Source: Bretschneidera sinensis
Taxonomy: Eukaryota; Streptophyta; Magnoliopsida; Brassicales; Akaniaceae
Length of the DNA: 64,000 nt
Assembly: GCA_023935145.1 (NCBI GenBank)
Contig: CM043698.1
Span: 142,121,001-142,185,000, forward strand
Reading direction: 5' to 3'
Positions 34,669 through 44,934 of this stretch are shown piece after piece. Made by a program: the position numbers and the translations under genes. Each line of letters starts with the position of its first letter. Positions within the stretch are counted from its first letter, which is position 1. The notes under the pieces were generated by a model that was not told the DNA's origin, made no database searches, and saw only the letters and a program-made list of their open reading frames with translations.

Positions 34669-34677
34669 TTATATAAG
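34669..34677 (+). promoter_or_regulatory. TATA box of the antisense additional ORF
   Basis: TTATATAAG, about 130 bases upstream of the ATG at 34808, in the spacer between the minisatellite and the ORF. Confidence 0.5.
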
Positions 34678-34807
34678 AGAGTTCCTTCACATCTCAATCC
34701 TCACTTGCATTTTGAGAGATCTTAATAGCACAAGTTTAGCAAGAGATAGTTTGAGAGCGCTGGGCCTTCTTAGAAGTCACTTTAAAAGTTTTCTTGGTGA
34801 GTAGAAT

Positions 34808-36828
34808 GTTTGACGACAGTAACATTAGCGGGGCTCTGTTGAGGGAGTTGGAGGAAGCAATGGGTGTTTCCTCCAGCGACGAAGTCTCTTCTCTGGAGGT
34901 ATTCTCTCGGGATGGGGCACTAGCTCTTGTGCCTTATAGAGGAGATGGAGAGGAGGATGAGGGTGGATAATCATCTAGGGAGGAGGATGTCTGGGCGTAG
35001 ATGATCATTAGAGATGACGCCCTAGATACTGAGAGGGAGGAGTGGACATTCGAAGCAAACTCTATTCCCAGTAATCCCCATGGAGTATCATATGAGGGCA
35101 CCAAAGGGAGGGCAGAGGGCTTGCGATGCCCTTCTTAGCTGAGTGCCTTACGAGCTGTATGTTTACAAACATCAGCTGAAGGTCGGGCTTAGACTCCCTC
35201 TCCATCCATTTTTCTTCTCGGTGCTTAGATACTTTGGTATCGCACTGAGTCAGCTGGTGCCTAATTCAATCCGGCTAATCCTGGCATTTATCGTTGTATG
35301 CCATGAGGTTAGAGGGGTGATGAATATTAATGTGTTCAAAGCCCACTTCCAGCTAGCAAGGCTCGGTCATTCGGAATGGGTGATTATAAGCTCGAGGAGG
35401 TGAAAAAGGGATTTGAAGAGTAAGCCTTCTTCCATAAAAAGGTGGAAGGGGACTTTCTTCTTTATTTGGAGTGCTGAAGGCTTCGAAGTCCCCCTTAATT
35501 GGAGCCTAGAGCATGTTGGCAAGTGTAAGAGGTCGCACCTCCTGCACCGAGAGCAGAAGACGTTGAAAGCGATGCTGGCCACGCCTTTGAATGTCAAGGT
35601 GCTTGGGGATAATGAACAACTCCAATGGCGTAGCCTTTGTCCTCCCAGCCTCCTGTCAAACCTCGAGCACGGTATCCCTTAGTATTTTAACTTAGAGTAA
35701 TTTTAGTTTTTTTTCCAAGTTACTAATGCTCGCGTTGGATGCAGAGATGGATATAGCAGCCGTGGTGAAGGAGAGGGCTAGACATTTGACCCACGAAAGG
35801 AAGAGGGCTGCGGAGATGGGTGGCTCAGGTCAGGAGCAAAAGAAGAAGGCGCGGGCTTCAACTCCGGTGCCCATAGCTGTGGGGAGTCCTCTGAAGTCTT
35901 CGATTCCGGAGGGGAGGGCAGATCCTGCCGCATCCACTCCTCTCCCAGGACTATCTTCCTCGAGGGAGGTACTAGGTACTGCTACCACTTTTACTCCAAA
36001 GTGGGCACTGAGGGCCGATGATTTCATGTTCGAGCACTCGAAGGTGGCTCGTGAACACCTTATCATGGGGATCCCTCCTAGTGATTTTTTGGAGATCTCG
36101 GCCAAGTCTTTCGAAGCGCTCTGTTTGGCCACAGAGACCACTCTTTCCCAGGTATGGCTTATTTCTTTTACCTTGGTTTTTTCAACTTGCCTGCTTTTCA
36201 TTTAATAGCACCTTTGTTTCAGATCGGGGTTCTCGGCGGGATCCTTGCCAGGCGAGGCACGAATTTGGCCGAGCACCTAGCAAAGGCCGAGTTCAAGCTG
36301 GAAGAGACCCGAGAGTTGGTCCGTGCCCTGTCGTCTTCCCTAGAGGTGGTCGAGAGGGCCAAGGATACCATGATAATTGAGAGGGATCAACGCTGTTAGG
36401 CCGAATGAGCTATATGGAAGGAGAATAAGCTACTGAGGGCCGAGATGGAGGAGATGGTTGCCAAGGCTGTTGCGAGGGAGGGGGAGCTTGCCAGGGCCGC
36501 CGAGAGGAAGGAAGCCTTGCTGCGGGAGATTGGAAACCAGTTTCTGAAAGGCTTCAATGAGGCCAAGTGGATGGCTGAGTCTCTTTTCCCAAAGGTGGAC
36601 TTTTCTGGCCTCGACTTGAGGGCTAACTAAAGAGAGTCCAGTGCTGTCGCTTCGGGAGAGGGCACAGAGGACACTGCTATAGTCGGTGTTCAGTAGGCTC
36701 CAGGGAGTGAGACCCAGCAAACCCCAGAGGGCAAGGCCAAAGAGGTAGGAGAGGGCGAGGCCCAGGAAGTTGAGGCCCAGGAGGCAGAGGAGAGCAAGAT
36801 CCAGGAGGCCCCTACTTCTTTAGAATAG
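34808..36828 (+). pseudogene. Antisense additional ORF of the Tat element (Transposase_28, gypsy-type), decayed
   Basis: ATG at 34808 opens an acidic N-terminus (RELEEAMGVSSSDEVSSLEV) with TAA and TAG stops near 34970-35000. The conserved core follows at 35143-35671: PYELYVYKHQLKVGLRLPLH, PFFFSVLRYFGIALSQLVPN and SIKRWKGTFFFIWSAEGF, as in the Pfam family called putative gypsy type transposon (Transposase_28). Two introns can be placed: 35672-35744 (GT...AG; a split Glu codon keeps the frame) and 36152-36222. The last exon is a Glu-rich coiled coil (EHLAKAEFKLEETRELVRAL) with stops at 36397 and shortly after. The function of these antisense ORFs is not known. Single transitions explain most stops. 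Confidence 0.72.
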
Positions 36829-36955
36829 ATTTTCTTCCTTCCTTTTTTTAGCTAAGGCCGATAATGCCTAATTTTTGTACTTCTACTTTAATCTTAATGA
36901 AATTTCAGAATTTTTCTTTAAATTTTGTACTTTATTAATCCTTTGCTTTTACACT

Positions 36956-38560
36956 TTACTGATAAAGTTTTCAAAGTTTTTTTGTGTTCCAAGTGAGTGG
37001 AACAGGTTTGCCATCCAATTCTTTGAGCTCGTAAGTACCAACCCGACAAATTCTTCAGATTCGGTATGGGCCTTCCCAATTTGAAATAAGTTTTCCCATG
37101 TGGCGAGGATGGGACATTTCGCTTTTCCGGAGGATGAGGTCATACAGCTTGAAGTACTTATGTCGAACCTGGGAGTTATAGTATCGAGTGGCCCTCTGCT
37201 AATAGACAACCAGACGGATTTGGGCTTTATCTCGAGCTTCATCAACCAAATCAGCATTCATTTGCAGTCCTTCCTCGTTGTTACTTGGTTCAAAGCATTG
37301 CACGCGTATTGACGGAACCTTGATTTTGATATGAATGACGGCCTCCTATCTGTATGTCATGAAGAATGGGGTTTCTCTTGTTGGTGTTTGTAAAGTTATT
37401 CGATAGGCCCAAAAGATATTGGAGAGTTGGTTAACCCACTGCTTATCTGCCTCATTAAGTCTCTTCTTGATTCCTTGGAGAAACATCCTGTTAGTCACTT
37501 TAGCCTGGCCATTCGCTTGTGGATACCCAACAGATGAGAATCGATGCTCGATGTGGAGGTCATCACAGAACGTCTTGAACCGGGAGCTGTCGAATTGCTT
37601 TTCGTTATCGATGACCAATACCCAAGGAATCCCGAATCGGCATACGATTGACTTCCAGACGAAATTTTGGGTTTGGTGATCTGTAATACTGGCCAGTGGC
37701 TCTGTTTCGACCCACTTAGTGAAGTAATCGATGGCCACGATGGGGTGCTTCTTCTGCCCAGCAGTCACAGAGAACGGGCCAAGGTTGTCCATCCCCCACA
37801 TGGCAAATAGAAGGGGACTGGTGATAGAGACGAGGGGGTTAGCAGGTCGGTGTGATATTGGAGAATACTATTGATAGTTCTTACATTTCTTGACTAAATC
37901 GACTGCATTATCTTTCATTTTGGGCCAATAATACCCTTAGTGAAGGACCTTGAAAGCTAAGGCCCGGGCTCTAGGTGATTCCCGAATATTTCTTCATGGA
38001 CTTCTCAGAGAGCGTAGTCAGCTTTTCGCTACCCGAAGCATCTCAGGTAAGGCAGAGTCAGAGCCCTCTTGTATAACTGCCCATCTATGATCGTGTACTG
38101 GGAGGTGCAAGAGATTAGCTTCCTAGCCTGATCTTTCTACTCGGGCATCACACTATCCCTTAAATATCGAAGGATTGGGTCCATCCATGTTTCTTCCTCT
38201 TCCATTGGTAGGACCGGGGCTTCGTCTATACTCGGAGGGGAGAGGGTTGCCAAGTAGACAGCTTGGGTTGGTTCCAAGTGCTAGGAGGAGGCTAGGTTGG
38301 CCAAAGCATCTACCTTGGAGTTTTCAACTCGTGGAATCTGAGTTATCCGGAATGCCTTGAAATTTGTAGCGACCTCTTTTACCTTTTGGAGATACTGGAT
38401 GAGCTTTTCTCCCCGAGCCTTGAACTCTTCTGTTATCTGACGTACTACCAATTGTGAGTCACTGAATACATCTAGAACCTCAACAGCCAATGCCACTAAT
38501 CTCAGACCAGCTAGTAGGGCTTCGTATTCTGCCTCATTGTTGGAGGTCTTGAACTCAAAC
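36956..38560 (-). pseudogene. Tat pol, 3' part: end of RNase H, integrase, C-terminal tail
   Basis: The frame enters from the copia boundary with EFKTSNNEAEYEALLAGLRL, continuing the RNase H cut at 51946, then VFSDSQLVVRQI and VDALANLAS, so the acidic RNase H residues are present. After stops comes the integrase core (37801-37346): MDNLGPF, AIDYFTKWVETEPLA, VIDNEKQFDSS. The expected catalytic Glu of the word QAEVTNR is Lys (QAKVTNR), coded by AAG. The tail (37345-36956) keeps NNEEGLQMNADLVDEARDKA and NWEGPYRI and ends ELDGKPVPLTWN with stops. This enzyme cannot be active. Confidence 0.88.
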
Positions 38561-39534
38561 TGTTGGTATTTGTCTAAGGTTTAAACATGGTTCAAACATG
38601 GTTAAAGTTTGAACAGGTCCAAGCATGGTTCAAAGATGGTTAAAGTCTAAACCAAAGGTGGAGAATCAAAGTTCAGCAAGTTAGAAGGCTGTACACATAT
38701 GTGTGCTTCATTTTGGAGCAAGGGAAGGCCATGCGCACTAGTGTGCGCACTTCTACATACAAGCAGAAGGGTGTTGTGTGAAGGGGATAGCAACTCAAAG
38801 TTGCAGCACTGTGCTGTAGCGCTGGAATCTAGTAAGAATAGCACAAAGGACAGAAACTCAAAGTTGCAGCACTAGGAAGTCGACGCTGCAGTGCTGGCCG
38901 GCACATATGGACAACATGCTTTAGCCTTCTCTTAGGTGCGTGAATGCAAGGTTAAAATGTACATCACCACTTAGGATTGATGGAGGGCCATGGTTAAGTG
39001 GTCATTAAGATCTAAGGGTGGAGAATGACACACAAGATTGGACAAGAAGTTGGTGCACTATATAAAGGGTCACCTAGGTTCAATCTCAACAACAAGACAC
39101 AAGAATGTGATGATGTAACTTGTGAGATATGTGTGTGAATGAGAGAATTGTGTGAGAGTGCAAAGACACAGACATATAAGAGGGACTCATTGTAGAGAGG
39201 CTGGTTGTAAAGAAGAGAGAGTAGTAGAGAATTGATAGAAAGCATTGTAATAGGTCTATCACTTTCTCGTTCTCTTCTTGGTTTCTTTAAGAAGTTGAGG
39301 TTTCTTGAAGGGGGTTGCTGAATTGTAAGAACCATTGATTTAGTGCAGAGAGTTCGGAGGAACTAGCGGGGACGTAGGCACATTGCCGAACCTCGATAAC
39401 AAATTGCTTATCTTATTTCATTCTTTGATTTTTTGTTCTTGTGTTCGATTACTGTATTTCTTTCTACAAGTCATTCTAGACTTGGGTGTTTGGAAGATCA
39501 CTACCTGGGCATCTTGTCAAGGTGATTTCCAACA
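38561..39534 (+). mobile_element. 5' LTR of the copia element
   Basis: TGTTGGTATT to GATTTCCAACA, 974 bp. TATATAAAG lies at 39059-39067. It contains the uninterrupted site ATGCTTTAGCC (about 38921), which shows where the gypsy element entered the other LTR. CTGCAG-type boxes are at 38801-38891. Confidence 0.93.
38801..38891 (+). promoter_or_regulatory. CTGCAG-type box array in the copia U3
   Basis: Cores lie at 38801 (TTGCAG), 38814 (CTGTAG), 38864 (TTGCAG) and 38886 (CTGCAG). The last two are 22 bases apart, about 173-195 bases upstream of TATA. The stretch from about 38841 to 38897 is homologous to a module in the gypsy LTRs of this window. The same pair is at 43427 and 43449 in the 3' LTR. 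Confidence 0.6.
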
Positions 39535-39535
39535 G

Positions 39536-39547
39536 TGGTATCAGAGC
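39536..39547 (+). promoter_or_regulatory. Primer binding site, tRNA-iMet type
   Basis: TGGTATCAGAGC one base after the LTR, the standard plant copia site. A second copy of GTGGTATCAGAGCT follows at about 39557, so the site is duplicated. Confidence 0.92.
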
Positions 39548-39793
39548 TTTGGATAGTGGTATCAGAGCTGCACAGCTGGGTATCGAAGCAAGAAGTAGAA
39601 GGTGATGGAGCCAAGACTCCAAGAATCAAAGATCAACTTCTTGGGTGATTCAAGAACGGTGTAAAGATCAAGATCTGATCGTGTTCTTGAAGGTTGATTC
39701 AAGAACGGTGTTAAGATCCATCTTCGATCTGTGTTCTTGAGGTTGAAGAAAGCATTTGTAGGTATTGTAGAAATCAGGGATCTCGTCTGCAAG

Positions 39794-40920
39794 ATGGCTT
39801 CAAATTTTGGTATTGAGAAGTTTGATGGAAAGGGAGATTTTTCCCTGTGGAAGCGAAAGATTAAGGAGGTTCTTATACAACAGAAAGTGGACTTGGCTCT
39901 TAGAGAAGATGATGCTTTTCCAGCAAGTACCACGGAGGACCAGTGGAATAAGATGAAGAAGATGGCTTACAGCACCATTTTCTTACACATGTCGGATAAT
40001 GTTACAAGGGAGTGTGGAGACTCGGAAGATCCAGCTGTAATATGGAAGAAACTAGATGAGTTGTTTCTTGCCAAGACTCTCCTGGATAAGAGGTATCTTT
40101 ATAAACGAATCTTTGCTTTTAAATTTGATCCTAAGAAAGAGTTGCAAGATAATCTTGATGCCAAGATAAGGAGCGCATCAAGTGGTAAAGGGTTGTTCTT
40201 TAAAAGAAGGCCAGCAACTCGGTATGGCAGCAACCATGGCTACTACCAGGACAGAGGTAGAGGAGAGAGCCATGGGAGAGTGCACAGCAGCATGTATGGC
40301 TACTACCAGGACAGAGGTAGAGGAGAGAGCCATGGGAGAGTGCACAGTAGCATGCATGGCTACTACCAGGACAGAGGTAGAGGAGAAAGCCATGGGAGAA
40401 TGAATTCCAAACTGAGATTTGGAGGGAAGAGTTGCTACTACTGCCATGAGGAGGGTCATGTCAAGAAAGATTGCAAGAAGATGACAAGGGATAGAGGTGG
40501 AAGCCATACCAAGAATGGAGAGGCTTCGGTTGGCAAAACAGAACAACAAGATTGTGATGTTCTTGTTGTGTGCTCAAGTGTGAGCAAGGGGCAAGAAGGC
40601 AACGGGAAATGGATCTTGGATACTGGGTGCACTCATCGCATGTGCCCTCACCGGAGTTGGTTCAAGAATTTCAAGGAAACCAATAATGAAAAGGTTTTCT
40701 TGGAGAATGATATTTCTTACTAAGTGAGAGGCATGGGAGACATCCAGGTGAGGATTTTTGATGGAGTCACAATGCTGCTGGAAAATGTGAGATATCTACC
40801 GGATTTGAGGAGGAATTTGATCTTATTGGGGTAGTTGGATTCCATGGGATACACATGCAAGATAGTGGGAGGAAAGATCAAGGTGGCCAAGGGATCTTTG
40901 GTAGTGATCAAGGCAGCAAG
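39794..40920 (+). pseudogene. Copia gag and protease, broken
   Basis: ATG at 39794 (MASNFGIEKFDGKGDFSLW) begins a gag domain of the copia type (KMKKMAYSTIFLHMSDNV, AKTLLDKRYLYKRIFAFKF). A part after NLDAKIRS appears deleted, because the RG-rich region follows at once. The zinc knuckle CYYCHEEGHVKKDC and the protease WILDTGCTHRMCP (catalytic DTG) follow. A TAA at 40721-40723 and a TAG near 40832 interrupt the frame, and a one-base shift near 40920 separates it from the integrase. The protein would coat the RNA and carry the maturation protease. Confidence 0.85.
40238..40417 (+). repeat. In-frame 60-bp tandem repeat in gag
   Basis: Three copies start at 40238, 40298 and 40358. Each codes for GYYQDRGRGESHGRVHSSM or a close variant, just before the zinc knuckle. 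The RG and RGG content suggests RNA binding. Confidence 0.93.
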
Positions 40921-40934
40921 ATGGACTCTATGAG

Positions 40935-43068
40935 ATGATCAGAGAGACAAAAATCAATTATCAAGCAGCAAGCTTAATGGCTGAGATGGACAAGGCAGCC
41001 CTTTGGCACACTCGCTTGGGATATACGAGCGAAGAGGGCCTGCAAGTTCTCAGCAAGGATGGCCTACTTGGTGATGACAAAGTAGAGGAACTTGATTTCT
41101 GCGAGTGTTGTGTTCTTAAGAAGCAACACCGGGTCAGCTTCAACACCGGAGTGCACAAGTCTAAGGGCATTCTTGACTACATTCATGCGGACCTTTGGGG
41201 ACTAGCAAGGACACCAACACAGGGAGGTAACATTTACTTTCTGTCTTTAATTGATGATTATTCAAGAAGAGTGTGGGTTTATTTGGTTAGAAATAAATCA
41301 GTTGCCTTGAATAAGTTAGTGGTGTGGAAAAGGTTGGTAGAGACTCAAATGGGTAGAGTAGTTAAGGAGATAAGAACCGATAATGGCTTAGAAATTTTTA
41401 ACCAAGAACTTGATCAATTCTGTAGGTTAAATGGCATTCTAAGACACAGGACGGTTGTGGAAACCCCTCAGCAAAGTGGAGTTGCTGAGTGGATGAATAA
41501 GACCCTTATGAAAAAGGTTAGGTGCATGTTATATGGATCCAGATTACCCAAATGTTTTTGGGGGGAAGCTGTGCCTACTGCTGCATATTTAGTGAATAGA
41601 TCACCCTCTAGGATTATGTATCAAAAGACTCCTATGGAGATGTGGAGTGGAAAACCCCCCTGAGTTGGACAACCTTAGGACTTTTGGGTGTGCTACATAT
41701 GCACAACAAAAGGATGATGAGCTTAGCCCAGGATCTAGAAAGTGTGTGTTTCTAGGATATGGGGAAGGGGCTAAGGGGCATAGGTTATGGTCCTTAGAAG
41801 GATTGAAACTCATAAGAAGTAGGGATGTTAATTTTAATGAATTTTTATTTCCATACTTGGAGAAAACTAACCCTGCAGAGGCTAGTGAGCAAACCAGTTT
41901 GGTTCTTGTGGAGCATAGCATCAAGGAAGATTCAGTTCAGGAAGAACAAGGAAAGCAAGAGGGTTTGGACCAGGTAGAGCCCTTAGATGAAGGCCATGCT
42001 CAGCGCACTCAAGAAGAGGCTAAACTAGAAGAGGTTGATGCAGCAAGTCAGAAGGACTATCAGCTCACAAGAGATCGGGAAAGAAGGCTGGTCGGACCAC
42101 CTTCAAGATATAGGTTTACGGATGCTGCAGATGCAGCAACTCCTTGAACAAAAGGAGGGATGAGTGAATAAGGGACTTACATGGGATGTAAGGATTCACC
42201 AAGATCGAAGCTAGCTATGGAGGAAGAAATGGATTCTTTGAGGAAGAACAACTTCTGGGAATTGGTGCACATTCCAGGAAATAAGAGAGTTGTGGATTGT
42301 AAGTGGACTTATAAGGTCAAAGAAGGGTACCTTCCAGGAGATGAAGTCCGGAACAAGGCTAGGCTGATGGCGAATGGGTTCACAAGAAGAAAAGACATAG
42401 ATTTCACAGAAACTTTCTTACCTGGACACAAGGTGGAGAAGATGGTGAGTATCCTCATCTATGTCATTGATGTGCTGTTGGTTTGGAACAATAGGGAGAG
42501 GATGAAAAGGTTTACATCTCAACTCAGTGAGGAGTTCGAGAGGAAAGATCTCAGCCTTACACAAAAGATCCTTGGGATGTGTATAATCAAAGAAAATGAG
42601 AGAATCCGGTGGAGGGTTTCTTGGGCAATGGGTGTTCTTAGCAAATTTGTGAGTAATCCCAGAAAGAAGCATTGGCTTGGGATGAAGTGGTTGCTGAGGT
42701 ATTTGAAGGCTCAGTGGTAGCCAATGGTAGCACTCATAACAACCGGGGCAGAATAGCGGCTATGGAAGCCATAAAGTAGGCTATAGGGTGCAAAAGGGTT
42801 GTTGGACGAGTGGGAGGTCCTAAAAGAGCAGGTTGTGGTGTCTTCGGATAGCAAAAGTGCATGGCACTTGTGGAGGAATCCGGTGTTCCATGAGGGGACG
42901 AAGCATATGGATGTTCGGTATCATTACATTCGGAAAAATGGTATGAAAGGATGCATTCATGTTGACAAGAAGACCACGGAGGAAAGTCCTGCAGATTTAG
43001 GCACCAAGGTTCTACCTCTAAGAAGGTCCAATCATTGCCTTGGACTTCTTAGGAATAGAGTCGGTTGA
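40935..43068 (+). pseudogene. Copia integrase, deleted RT and RNase H end
   Basis: GAG-pre-integrase (LWHTRLGYTSEEGLQVL, FCECCVLKKQ) is followed by the integrase core: D in IHADLWG, D in RTDNGLE and E in GVAEWMN. An extra C in the run at 41653-41658 shifts the frame; ELDNLRTFGCATY continues in the next frame. The RT begins (FWELVHIPGNKRVVDCKW, DFTETFLP) but jumps to a degenerate YVIDVLLVWNNRERM, so the central RT and a true YVDD are missing. A second gap precedes WAMGVLSKFVSNPRKKHW. The RNase H end is SSDSKSAWHLWRNPVFHE and ADLGTKVLPLRRSNHCL. Confidence 0.87.
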
Positions 43069-43148
43069 TTGATGACTCAAGATAAGTTTGGATCCCGAAG
43101 GTCTCCGCACAATGGTTTGGGTTTAAACGCTTAGACAAAGGTAGAGAT

Positions 43149-43486
43149 TATTGGTATTTTTCTAAGGTTTAAACATGGTTCAAACATGGTTAAGGTTTGA
43201 ACAGGTCCAAGCATGGTTCAAAGATGGTTAAAGTCTAAACCAAAGGTGGAGAATGAAAGTTCAGCAAGTTAGAAGGCTTCACACATGTGTGTGCTTCATT
43301 TTGGAGCAAGGGAAGGCCATGCGCACTTCTGTATACAAGCAAAAGGGTGTTGTGTGAAGGGGACAGTAACTCAAAGCTGCAGCACTGGAATCTAGCAGGA
43401 ATAGCACAAGGGACAGAAACTCAAAGCTGCAGCGCTAGGAAGTCGACGCTGCAGCGCTGGCCAGCACACATGGACAACATGCTTTA
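43149..43486 (+). mobile_element. 3' LTR of the copia element, first part
   Basis: Matches 38561 onward but starts TATTGG instead of TGTTGG and lacks a short CACTAGTGTGCG segment and the CTGTAG box. CTGCAG cores lie at 43377, 43427 and 43449. It ends at CTTTA (43482-43486), the target duplication of the inner gypsy element. Confidence 0.92.
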
Positions 43487-44934
43487 TGATGCGATGAAAT
43501 TGACACTAGCAAGTGCACTAATCCTTCAAGTAATAAAATGATGAGTAAATATCGTTCCCAACGAGGACTGAGAAAATACTATAGAAATTATGACTCGACT
43601 CTTATTGTTATTTGAGCAAACGAATAATTGTCGGAGAAAATGTTACAAACAATTAACTAAAAAGGAAAAACAGAATGCAATAGTAAATAAAGGAAGACTT
43701 GCAAACTTTGGAATGAAGACTCTTATGAACTAACGTGCTAAGGACTCGACTTCACCTAAACCATAATTAACGAGAGTTTCGAATGGACAAGTTTCTTTTA
43801 ATACGTTTTTCATGATGGTAGAATCTCCAATAAATTGGTTATCCATATTCCAGGTCTAACCACAATCTCATGAATCATTAACTTCAAATATCCGTATTCC
43901 ATGTCTATTATAGATTAATTCAAATTAAGAAGCATTAAATGTTTTTGGATTCCTTTCAGTTAAATCTCCCTATTCTGTTACGATTTAAGCGGACCACATG
44001 AACTTCCTAGAATCCCTATTCGGTTACTCTTATTTCATTCATGGCATGTTTTACCCTGGCCTTTGCATAGATAATAATCCAATATCATATTTATTAGTTC
44101 AACCATTCATGAAAGCACGGCTTCTCTATTCGACACATCACCATGCCCAAAGAAGGAATCAAAATAATAAAAAGCATTAAGAACAATAAAACACACTCTT
44201 TGAAAAACACGTTAAATTCCACTTGTCCAAACAACAACTCAAGATATAGGTTTAGGATCCATCTATCCTTAACACAAAATTATCTACTCCATAATAATAT
44301 TCAAACAAACCATATTCATATTATAAAACATCAACATAGCTAGATAAGAATAATACAAAACCGAAGAAGAATGATTTAAAAGCTTGATGCGTAGCCTCCC
44401 AGAATATCTTCAACTCTCCTTTTGTGTCTCCTCTTCTCCAAATTCTGTTTTCTTCTTCTACAGTTGCGCTCCCCTTTCTTATTCAGCTAGGGTTTGTATT
44501 TATAGCTTTCAAAATCAGCGGGTTGGCGCTGCAGCTTCAGCATCCCAGCGCTGCAGCGCTGAGACGTAATTTATAACCCTATTCTGGCGCTACAGCTCTA
44601 ACTTTCTGGCGCTGTAGCGCCAACTTTCTGTCCAAATCCTCTCTTTTTGTCAGCTACCAGCGCTGCAGCGCCAACATCCCAGTGCTGCAGCCTTGAGTTT
44701 CTGTCTTCTTTGTGCATTTTGGCCTTCCGGTGCTCTCCAGCGCTCTAGCAAGTGTCTGCACAATAAATTTCCATGACTTAGCATTGATAAATCAACTAAA
44801 ACAACTAATTAGTAGAATAAGAAAAACTAAACTCAAATTGCTAAAAACACATGCAACATAATTCTAATGCTTAAGATCAACACCAAAAATGTGCCTAAAA
44901 GCAGTATAATAACATGATTTATTCAGAGTTATCA
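43487..44934 (-). mobile_element. 3' LTR of the innermost gypsy element
   Basis: The minus strand starts TGATAACTCTG after the purine tract AAGTTTGGGGGTG (complement of 44935-44947) and ends ATTTCATCGCATCA. TATA (minus TATAAATA) is at about 44496-44503. It holds three pairs of CTGCAG boxes (44529-44690). Short frames such as the one at 44143-44343 also occur in the other copy but are LTR sequence, not genes. Confidence 0.93.
44529..44690 (-). promoter_or_regulatory. Three 22-bp-spaced pairs of CTGCAG boxes in the LTR
   Basis: Cores lie at 44529 and 44551, 44590 (CTACAG) and 44612 (CTGTAG), 44663 and 44685. Each pair is exactly 22 bases apart; pairs are 61 and 73 bases apart. Boxes are flanked by GGCG and CGCC, making near-palindromes such as GCGCTGCAGCGC. 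In element orientation they end about 25 bases upstream of TATA. The 5' LTR has the same at 50924, 50946 and onward. Confidence 0.65.

Noticed and set aside
44143..44343. A 66-codon frame repeated at 50539-50739, almost identical in sequence
   Set aside because: The conservation is that of the two LTRs of one element, not of a protein; it lies antisense within the LTR.
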